Assembly (NCBI GenBank): GCA_900550775.1
Contig: URTH01000073.1
Location: forward strand, 1 to 7,951
Direction: 5' to 3'
Length of the DNA stretch: 7,951 nucleotides
Origin: an uncultured Eubacteriales bacterium
GTDB lineage: Bacteria; Bacillota; Clostridia; Monoglobales; Monoglobaceae
The notes beneath the pieces are model-generated. The model saw only the letters and a program-made list of their open reading frames with translations. It searched no databases and was not told the origin of the DNA. Of this stretch, positions 1-4,735 are shown in pieces. The stretch's first letter is position 1. Every line of letters starts with the position of its first letter. Made by a program: the position numbers and the translations under genes.

Positions 1-151
1 TTTGTAATATTCATTTCTGCTTTAACATAATAATGTTTAGTCGTGCAAAAGTAACCTTATTTATCTTTTTTTTCTATCTTTACGACGGAAATAATCGTTA
101 AAATTTGGCGACTTTTCTTGAATCCCGAGTTTCTGACTAAAAAAAACGACA
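1..151. promoter_or_regulatory. AT-rich pfkA leader without a Shine-Dalgarno, Bacteroidota-like
   Basis: This non-coding leader is markedly AT-rich and ends in an A-run directly before the pfkA ATG. Unlike every other gene start in the window, it shows no GGAGG-type sequence in the 20 bases before the start codon. The plus strand carries TATCTTTA (75-82), a 7/8 match to the Bacteroidota -7 element TAnnTTTG. The minus strand carries TACTTTTG (53-46), a full match that could serve a divergent gene to the left. I found no convincing -33 TTTG partner at the expected spacing for either, and no sigma-A TTGACA/TATAAT pair. Both motifs are short and could occur by chance in AT-rich DNA. Together with the codon usage of the first third of pfkA they suggest a foreign leader. 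Confidence 0.35.
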
Positions 152-1216
152 ATGAGAATTGGAATCCTGACTTCCGGAGGAGACTGCCCCGGTATAAATG
201 CCACTATTCGTGGCGTGTGCAAAACTGCCATCAATCACTATGGGATGGAAGTAATAGGAATTCATAGTGGTTTTCAAGGTTTGCTGACAAAAGACATCGA
301 ATCCTTTACTGATAAATCCTTATCCGGATTGTTGAACCAAGGGGGTACGATGTTGGGTACTTCGCGCGAGAAACCTTTTAAAAAAGGAGGCGTTGTCTCG
401 GATGTCGACAAGCCGGCACTGATTCTTCAGAATATTCAGGAAATGGGACTGGATTGTGTCGTCTGCATCGGAGGAAACGGAACGCAAAAGACTGCTGCCA
501 AATTTGCTGCGATGGGGGTGAATATTGTTTCTGTTCCTAAGACGATTGACAACGATCTGGCATCGACCGATACCACCTTTGGTTTTGATACCGCGGTTGC
601 CACCGCAACGGAGTCCATTGACCGTCTGCGCACTACCGCAGAGTCTCACAGCCGTGTTATCGTCGTTGAGGTTATGGGCCGTTACGCAGGATTTATTGCG
701 ATTGCTTCCGCACTTGCCGGCGGTTGCGATGCAGCACTGATTCCTGAGGTTCCCTACGACATCAATAAGGTTGCAGACGCCATCAAGGCAAACCGCGCGA
801 GAGGCAAGAACTTTGCGCTGGTTGTTGTTGCAGAGGGTGCAAAGCCGAAGGGCGGCGATGTGGTTGTATCTAAGGTCGTAGCAGACAGCCCGGATCCGAT
901 TCGTCTTGGCGGTATCGGTGAGGTTGTATCGGAGCAGTTGGAGCGCCTGACCGGTTTAGAAAGCCGCGCTACCATCTTAGGTCACGTACAGAGAGGCGGT
1001 ACGCCGACGGCAAACGACCGTATCCTGTCGACCCGTTACGGTACCTACGCCGTAGAGCTTTTGATGCAGGGCAAGTTCGGCAACATGGTTGTATTAAACG
1101 GTGCAGAGCTTGGCTATGACTCCCTGGAAAATGTCATCGGCAAAAACAAGGCCGTCGAAGAGGATAGCTACTGGATTCGCGCTGCGCGCGGCATCGGAAT
1201 GTGCCTCGGTGACTAA
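152..1216 (+). CDS. pfkA: 6-phosphofructokinase, mixed-substrate (group III-like) family, probably ATP-dependent
   Basis: Phosphorylates fructose 6-phosphate to fructose 1,6-bisphosphate, the committed step of glycolysis, in the cytoplasm. At 354 residues it is longer than E. coli PfkA (320). The extra length is mostly an insertion of about 23 residues between E228 and R272, typical of the mixed-substrate family. Visible motifs are SGGDCPG (8-14), GTSR with R72, GGNGT (107-111), PKTIDND (129-135, catalytic base D133), R168, MGR (175-177), E228, R272 and GHVQRGG (277-283). All main E. coli substrate residues have counterparts. G110 (E. coli G104) favours ATP, whereas K130 (E. coli G124) is the PPi-type residue; this Gly/Lys pair is known from ATP enzymes such as trypanosomal PFK. 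The ATG at 152 is chosen from homology because no ribosome binding site is visible. Codon usage changes sharply near codons 131-139 (see findings), suggesting a mosaic gene. No cognate terminator is evident. The family call is firm; the phosphoryl donor is inferred. Confidence 0.93.
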   Translation: MRIGILTSGGDCPGINATIRGVCKTAINHYGMEVIGIHSGFQGLLTKDIESFTDKSLSGLLNQGGTMLGTSREKPFKKGGVVSDVDKPALILQNIQEMGLDCVVCIGGNGTQKTAAKFAAMGVNIVSVPKTIDNDLASTDTTFGFDTAVATATESIDRLRTTAESHSRVIVVEVMGRYAGFIAIASALAGGCDAALIPEVPYDINKVADAIKANRARGKNFALVVVAEGAKPKGGDVVVSKVVADSPDPIRLGGIGEVVSEQLERLTGLESRATILGHVQRGGTPTANDRILSTRYGTYAVELLMQGKFGNMVVLNGAELGYDSLENVIGKNKAVEEDSYWIRAARGIGMCLGD

Positions 1217-1246
1217 TTTTCAAAAAACATTTGATTTTTTTGAAAA
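1217..1246. repeat. AT-rich inverted repeat after pfkA
   Basis: TTTTCAAAAAA (1217-1227) and TTTTTTGAAAA (1236-1246) form a perfect 11-bp inverted repeat with an 8-base loop, starting right after the pfkA stop. It has a single G-C pair and is followed by an A-run, not a T-run, so it is not a normal intrinsic terminator. It ends five bases before the rpmE -35 box and could instead act as bent DNA or an UP-like element. Its function is unknown. Confidence 0.4.
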
Positions 1247-1251
1247 AAAAC

Positions 1252-1280
1252 TTGCATTTTATATTTTGTTATGCTATAAT
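1252..1280 (+). promoter_or_regulatory. Sigma-A promoter with extended -10, driving rpmE
   Basis: TTGCAT (1252-1257) and TATAAT (1275-1280) are separated by exactly 17 bases, and the -10 is preceded by TGC, giving the extended form TGnTATAAT. Transcription should start near 1287, about 67 bases before the rpmE start codon. A perfect -10 with extended TG suits a highly expressed ribosomal protein gene. Confidence 0.82.
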
Positions 1281-1286
1281 ATTTCA

Positions 1287-1353
1287 CGCTTGCATTGTGA
1301 GTATATCATGTATGACAATGACTGACTTTATAGATTGAAAGAGGTGAAACATC
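1287..1353 (+). promoter_or_regulatory. rpmE 5' untranslated leader with inverted repeat
   Basis: The predicted leader between the transcription start and the rpmE GTG holds a 6-bp inverted repeat, CATTGT (1293-1298) and ACAATG (1315-1320), around a 16-base interior that is itself rich in ATG/CAT. It then has the strong ribosome binding site AAAGAGGTG (1338-1346), seven bases before GTG. Autoregulatory L31 leaders are known in several bacterial groups, Firmicutes included. I could not match this one to a published consensus, so the regulatory role is a suggestion only. Confidence 0.3.
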
Positions 1354-1557
1354 GTGAAACAGGGTATTCATCCCGATTATAAGCAGACCACCATCAAATG
1401 CGCCTGCGGTAATGTTATCGAGACCGGCTCTACGAAAGAGGATATTCGTATTGAAATTTGTTCTGCTTGTCACCCCTTCTACACCGGTAAGCAGAAGCTG
1501 GTTGATACCGGCGGCCGTGTAGACAAGTTCAGAAAGCGTTTCGGTTTGGACAAATAA
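1354..1557 (+). CDS. rpmE: 50S ribosomal protein L31, zinc-binding (C+) form
   Basis: L31 sits on the large ribosomal subunit and contributes to the bridge with the 30S subunit head. The 67-residue product has the normal length and begins [11 protein letters not shown], a typical L31 N-terminus. C16, C18, C36 and C39 form the CxC...CxxC zinc site of the C+ (type A) paralogue, as opposed to the cysteine-free form made under zinc limitation. The start is GTG, with AAAGAGGTG seven bases upstream; no in-frame ATG fits better. Its own sigma-A promoter lies at 1252-1280 and a terminator hairpin follows 37 bases after the stop. The zinc-free paralogue and a Zur site are not visible here. Confidence 0.97.
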   Translation: MKQGIHPDYKQTTIKCACGNVIETGSTKEDIRIEICSACHPFYTGKQKLVDTGGRVDKFRKRFGLDK

Positions 1558-1594
1558 GGTTTCCAAAACAAACGCACCGATCTTAAGAATGATA

Positions 1595-1626
1595 AAAATG
1601 CCGGTTTCGTTTGAAACCGGCATTTT
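1595..1626 (+). terminator. Intrinsic terminator of rpmE, possibly leaky
   Basis: The arms 1595-1608 and 1613-1626 form a perfect 14-bp stem (core ATGCCGGTTTC) with a GTTT tetraloop. The T-run is only TTTT, part of the right arm, and is followed by GCATAAC. The downstream HAD gene has its ribosome binding site eight bases later with no room for a promoter, so partial read-through seems needed. Confidence 0.85.
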
Positions 1627-1652
1627 GCATAACGGAAGGAGAGCGTGATTTT

Positions 1653-2318
1653 ATGCAGGGCGTTATTTTCGATTTTAACGGAACGTTATTTTACGATACA
1701 CCCAAGCACAAACAGGCCTGGATGCAATACGGCGAGCAGCTGCTCGGCCGGCCGGTTACGGAGCAGGAATTTCAAACCTCCATGCTTGGCCGAAACAACC
1801 GCCTGATTTTAACCTATTTATTAAATCGGGAACCCACTGATGACGAGCTGACGCAAATGGGTGAAGAAAAAGAGGAGCATTACCGCCGTCTCTGCCTCTC
1901 TGATCCCAAAACGCTGCATTTAGCGCCCGGCGCCGCGGAATATCTGGATTACTTAAAAGAAAATCAGGTTCCCGTCACGATTGCGACTTCTTCCGACCTT
2001 AAAAATCTGGAATTTTACTTTGCGCATTTTCCGCTTTCCCGATGGTTTCAAAAGGAACGCTGCGTTTATGAGGACGGCAGCTTTCCGGGAAAGCCGCACC
2101 CGGATATCTATTTGCGTGCCGCTGCCAAAATCGGCGTTATGCCAAAGGACTGCACCGTGTTTGAGGATGCGCTCTCCGGCATTGCCGCGGCACACGCGGC
2201 CGGCATAGGGAAAATCATTGCCGTTGCCTCCTCTGCTCCGCCGCAGCTTTTTCAAAATGCGCCGGGCGTTACGGATATTATTTCGCACTACGACACGTTC
2301 ATACCAAAAAATGAGTAA
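1653..2318 (+). CDS. HAD-superfamily hydrolase, beta-phosphoglucomutase/phosphatase-like, with variant motif I
   Basis: A 221-residue soluble HAD-fold protein with a helical C1 cap (about residues 15-85). Motif I is DFNGT (7-11) with the nucleophile D7. Motif II is T112/S113 in IATSSD, motif III is K147 in GKPHPD, and motif IV is E171-D172 in VFEDALSG, the arrangement seen in phosphatases and sugar phosphomutases of subfamily I. The second Asp of DxDGT, the usual acid/base, is Asn9 here, so the ordinary phosphatase mechanism may be weakened or changed. The substrate cannot be told from sequence. ATG 1653 is preceded by GGAAGGAG (1634-1641), 11 bases away. An in-frame TTG at 1611 is rejected because it lies inside the rpmE terminator. 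A strong terminator overlaps the stop codon. No own promoter is visible. Confidence 0.85.
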   Translation: MQGVIFDFNGTLFYDTPKHKQAWMQYGEQLLGRPVTEQEFQTSMLGRNNRLILTYLLNREPTDDELTQMGEEKEEHYRRLCLSDPKTLHLAPGAAEYLDYLKENQVPVTIATSSDLKNLEFYFAHFPLSRWFQKERCVYEDGSFPGKPHPDIYLRAAAKIGVMPKDCTVFEDALSGIAAAHAAGIGKIIAVASSAPPQLFQNAPGVTDIISHYDTFIPKNE

Positions 2319-2346
2319 AAAAAGGGTGCATCGGCACCCTTTTTTT
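2317..2346 (+). terminator. Intrinsic terminator after the HAD gene
   Basis: GGGTGC (2324-2329), tetraloop ATCG and GCACCC (2334-2339) are flanked by seven A and seven T, extending the stem to 13 bp. The left A-run includes the last two bases of the TAA stop. Because of the symmetric A/T flanks it could also work on the minus strand. The next gene's ribosome binding site begins about 20 bases later. Confidence 0.92.
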
Positions 2347-2378
2347 GATTGCGTCATATCATAAAAGGGGTGATAGGG

Positions 2379-2546
2379 ATGAATCCGTCCAACACATTTT
2401 CCAGCGGTATCCACGCATTAGCGCTCAGCATTGCAAATCAGTTAAACGATGCCGAACTTGCGCTTTTTGCCGCCGCTTTAACACAGCTTGCCGACACGCT
2501 TGCGGTAATTGCCGTCTGCCGCACGAACGAAGAGAATCAAGCATAA
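2379..2546 (+). CDS. Small hypothetical protein, DUF6774-like
   Basis: A 55-residue protein, apparently predominantly helical (about residues 10-47), containing ELALFAAALTQLADTLAVIA. The pattern of an alanine/leucine helix followed by TQLxDTL resembles, from memory, a small uncharacterised Clostridia family annotated DUF6774; I cannot confirm the match. It has two His/Cys residues at most and no obvious catalytic motif. The hydrophobic stretch is broken by polar residues, so a true membrane span is unlikely. ATG 2379 has AAAAGGGG (2363-2370) eight bases upstream. An upstream in-frame TTG at 2349 is disfavoured because it abuts the preceding terminator. No promoter is visible in the 32 bases between that terminator and the start. 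It precedes sigG by 273 bases on the same strand, but a functional link is not shown. Confidence 0.65.
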   Translation: MNPSNTFSSGIHALALSIANQLNDAELALFAAALTQLADTLAVIAVCRTNEENQA

Positions 2547-2819
2547 GTTTGCCGTCACAACATATTCCGTCTGAAATGCCCCGGCTTAACATATTACCAT
2601 GTTTACCGCATTGCCAAAGGAAATCATGAATCTCTGTCTGTAAGCACAAATTTTAATCGGACAAAAGCCGTCCATTTAGGTCATACGCAAAAATAAATTT
2701 TGCATTTTAAAAGCCGTGCCTGTTTCGACAAGGATTATACCGCTTCGACAGTATAAAAAATCATGCGTTGCCAATACTGAAATTGGAGCCACCATTTCAG
2801 AGAAACAGGAGCGAGCGCG
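2547..2819. other. Intergenic region upstream of sigG
   Basis: This 273-base non-coding stretch holds no supported gene. It contains a small hairpin, GCAAAA (2687-2692) and TTTTGC (2698-2703), and a weak one, GGAC (2659-2662) and GTCC (2670-2673). It also has two copies of TTCGACA (2724-2730 and 2744-2750) exactly 20 bases apart, roughly two helical turns. No clear terminator for the upstream small gene was found. A candidate sigma-F promoter lies near its right end. Confidence 0.5.
2751..2779 (+). promoter_or_regulatory. Candidate sigma-F-type promoter for sigG
   Basis: GTATA (2751-2755) fits the sigma-F -35 consensus GYWTA fully. After a 14-base spacer, GCCAATACTG (2770-2779) matches six of the eight informative positions of GGnrAnAMTw. 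It would start transcription near 2786, about 34 bases before sigG. In Bacillus subtilis sigG is transcribed by sigma-F in the forespore, so the placement is sensible. The match is imperfect and was found by eye. Confidence 0.35.
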
Positions 2820-3590
2820 ATGATGAACAAGGTCGAGATCTGCGGAGTCAATACATCAAAATTACCGATTCTTTCCGAGGCGGAAAAAAAGGAACTGTTT
2901 GAAAAAATTCAAAACGGCGATATGGAGGCGCGGCAAAAATTTATTTACGGCAATCTGCGCCTTGTTTTGAGCATTCTGCAGCGTTTTCACCACCGCGGCG
3001 AAAACGCCGACGATCTGTTTCAGATCGGTTGCATCGGGCTGATTAAGGCACTGGACAACTTTGACACCTCACATGACGTCAAGTTTTCAACCTATGCGGT
3101 GCCGATGATTATCGGCGAAATCCGCCGCTACCTGCGCGACAACAACCCGATCCGCGTCAGCCGTTCGATCCGCGACACAGCCTATCGGGCGCTCTCGGTC
3201 AAAGAACGCATCACTGCCGCCACCGGCCAGGAACCGGGCATTGAAGAAATCGCCAAAGAGCTGGACGTTTCCAAAGAGGATATCGCTACAGCGCTGGACG
3301 CAATTTTAGATCCGCTCTCTCTGCAGGAGCCGGTCTATCATGACGGCGCGGACGCCGTATTTGTAATGGATCAGGTAAAGGACGAAAAAAACATTGATGA
3401 TTCCTGGCTTGAAAAAATCTCGTTAAAAGAGGCCATGAAAAAACTCGGTCAACGGGAGCGGCATATCTTAAACCTCCGTTTTTTTGAGGGAAAGACCCAA
3501 ATGGAGGTTGCAAAGGAAATCGGCATTTCTCAGGCACAGGTGTCACGCCTGGAAAAAAACGCACTGGGCCATATGCGAAAGTATTTGTGA
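2820..3590 (+). CDS. sigG: RNA polymerase sporulation sigma factor SigG (late forespore)
   Basis: Directs RNA polymerase to late forespore genes such as those for small acid-soluble proteins and germination. The 256-residue length matches the family. The N-terminal NKVEICGVNTSKLP (3-16) is the hallmark that separates SigG from SigF and SigB. Region 2 spans about residues 36-112 and includes DDLFQIGCIGL (64-74) and KFSTYAVPMIIGEIRRYLRD (88-107). Region 3 follows, and region 4 with its helix-turn-helix is around 210-253 (GKTQMEVAKEIGISQAQVSR, 224-243). ATG 2820 lies eight bases after AGGAG (2807-2811); a second ATG at 2823 would give the same protein less one residue. A sigma-F-like promoter lies upstream and a bidirectional terminator directly downstream. 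spoIIGA and sigE, frequent neighbours in clostridia, are absent from the window. Identification is secure. Confidence 0.96.
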   Translation: MMNKVEICGVNTSKLPILSEAEKKELFEKIQNGDMEARQKFIYGNLRLVLSILQRFHHRGENADDLFQIGCIGLIKALDNFDTSHDVKFSTYAVPMIIGEIRRYLRDNNPIRVSRSIRDTAYRALSVKERITAATGQEPGIEEIAKELDVSKEDIATALDAILDPLSLQEPVYHDGADAVFVMDQVKDEKNIDDSWLEKISLKEAMKKLGQRERHILNLRFFEGKTQMEVAKEIGISQAQVSRLEKNALGHMRKYL

Positions 3591-3596
3591 AACAGA

Positions 3597-3633
3597 AAAA
3601 AAGTCCGACAGGAAACTCCTGCCGGACTTTTTT
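3597..3633. terminator. Bidirectional terminator between sigG and secF
   Basis: AAAAAAGTCCG (3597-3607) and CGGACTTTTTT (3623-3633) pair over 11 bp. After one A-C mismatch (3608/3622), CAGGA (3609-3613) pairs with TCCTG (3617-3621) around a 3-base loop. T-runs follow the stem on both strands. It lies 6 bases after the sigG stop and 16 bases after the secF stop on the opposite strand, so it should serve both convergent units. Confidence 0.93.
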
Positions 3634-3649
3634 GTCATATCTGCTTTTC

Positions 3650-4735
3650 TTATTTTGCAGCTGCTTTCTTTCCCTTGACTGCAGAATCTCTCCAGAGCGC
3701 CCACAGCGGACCGGATACAAATACAGAAGAGTAAAAACCAATCACAATACCGATAACAATCGGCAGCGAGAACGCCTGAATCGACGGTACACCCAGGATA
3801 TAGACCATACCGATCGTCAACAGGGTTGTCACTGTCGTATTGATCGAACGGGTCATTGTCTGCATAATACTGCTGTTTGCAATATCCCCGTAAGTCTCTT
3901 TTCTTGCATGTCTGGTGTTCTCACGGATTCTGTCCATAATGACAATCGTGTTATTGATTGAATAACCCAGAACCGTCAAAACCGCAGCAATAAAGTTGGT
4001 GTCAACCGACAACTGCAGCAAGGAGTAAATACCTAAAAGGATTAACACGTCGTGTGCCAGAGCAAGCACTGCAACCACACCGGAGGTAAATTCAAACCGG
4101 AAACTTACATAAAGCAGGATTGCAAGGCATGCAAGCAGCGACATCATAATCGCGGATCTTGCCAGTTCGCGGCCGCTGGACGGCGAAACGATATCCTGAT
4201 TCTTCAGAACAACGCCGGCGGTCACGGTTGCTGCCTGATCCTCTGCGGCATTGTCTGCTGCCGCAGCCTCAGTGCTATCCGCAGCTGCAGCATCCTGATT
4301 TTCTGCAGCGGTGCTGTCTGCGTCCGTATTTTCTGCGTTGTTCTCCTGTGCTGCTGCATCGTTGTTATCCTCTTCTACAACGGGAGCGCCGTACTTTTCT
4401 TCCAGTGCCTTGGTGATTGCGGCAACCTTATTCATAGAGAAGTCCGAGCGCTCTTCATCGGTTTCAAGACTGTTGTCAAAACCAAACTTGATGACAACTT
4501 CATCCCCGGACTGCTGCACCGAAGACGGGCTCTGTGAATCACCCAGCGCCTTATCCACGATTTCCTGTACATCGGAAACGGTAAATGCCTCTGCAATCTC
4601 ATAGGTTACCGCCATACCGCCTGCAAAGTCGGTATCTAAGTTAAATCCGCGGAAGATCAAGGATGCGATCGAAACCAAAACCAGGACAGCCGCAATGGAT
4701 AAAAAGATTTTACGATTCTTTACGATGCTAAACAT
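3650..4735 (-). CDS. secF: Protein translocase subunit SecF, with acidic Ala-rich insertion
   Basis: With SecD it forms the membrane complex that uses the ion gradient to help SecYEG complete preprotein export. The 361 residues show TM1 (about 10-29), the extracytoplasmic P1 domain starting at the conserved DTDFAGG (34-40), then TM2-TM6 (about 193-212, 217-241, 247-267, 299-318, 324-347). TM4 carries GYSINNTIVIMDRIREN (257-273), and R296 matches the conserved E. coli R247. Two oddities stand out. The residue aligned with the essential E. coli SecF D213 is Asn262. Residues about 121-172 are a low-complexity Ala/Asp/Glu/Asn stretch inside P1, making the protein longer than usual. The start ATG overlaps the secD stop (TAATG), and an AAAGGGGG ribosome binding site lies within secD, so the two are translationally coupled. 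A terminator follows at 3597-3633. Confidence 0.95.
   Translation of the reverse strand: MFSIVKNRKIFLSIAAVLVLVSIASLIFRGFNLDTDFAGGMAVTYEIAEAFTVSDVQEIVDKALGDSQSPSSVQQSGDEVVIKFGFDNSLETDEERSDFSMNKVAAITKALEEKYGAPVVEEDNNDAAAQENNAENTDADSTAAENQDAAAADSTEAAAADNAAEDQAATVTAGVVLKNQDIVSPSSGRELARSAIMMSLLACLAILLYVSFRFEFTSGVVAVLALAHDVLILLGIYSLLQLSVDTNFIAAVLTVLGYSINNTIVIMDRIRENTRHARKETYGDIANSSIMQTMTRSINTTVTTLLTIGMVYILGVPSIQAFSLPIVIGIVIGFYSSVFVSGPLWALWRDSAVKGKKAAAK
4220..4375 (-). repeat. Low-complexity Ala/Asp/Glu/Asn-coding segment within secF
   Basis: Codons for residues about 121-172 of SecF encode a degenerate repetitive stretch with units such as ADSTAAENQDAA and ADSTEAAAADNAA. GCA/GCG/GCC and GAC/GAT codons dominate. 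It is in frame and flanked by normal P1 sequence, so it is a genuine insertion and not a frameshift. Such segments may change length between strains through slippage. Confidence 0.8.

Noticed and set aside
1217..1246. Inverted repeat after pfkA as an intrinsic terminator
   Set aside because: The stem is almost wholly A-T with one G-C pair and is followed by A residues, not a T-run, so it does not meet terminator criteria.
1611..1652. TTG start adding 14 residues to the HAD protein
   Set aside because: It lies inside the rpmE terminator hairpin; the ATG at 1653 has its own ribosome binding site and gives the normal HAD N-terminus before motif I.
2349..2378. TTG start for the small DUF6774-like protein
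   Set aside because: It directly abuts the HAD terminator and has no ribosome binding site; ATG 2379 has AAAAGGGG eight bases upstream.
1953..2414. 153-residue open frame on the minus strand over the HAD gene
   Set aside because: Antisense to a gene with clear HAD motifs, with basic low-quality composition and passage through a terminator; it is a shadow frame.
2681..2709. Sigma-G promoter (TCATA ... CATTTTA) for sigG autoregulation
   Set aside because: The -10 fits CATnnTA, but the -35 has a mismatch and the spacer is 17 bases, longer than the usual 15.
3286..3741. 151-residue open frame on the minus strand across sigG and secF ends
   Set aside because: Overlaps conserved SigG region 4, the bidirectional terminator and the SecF C-terminus; no ribosome binding site or recognisable domain.
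4052..4537. Cys-rich 161-residue open frame on the plus strand inside secF
   Set aside because: The cysteines arise from reading the antisense of the Ala/Asp repeat codons; secF is certain on the other strand.
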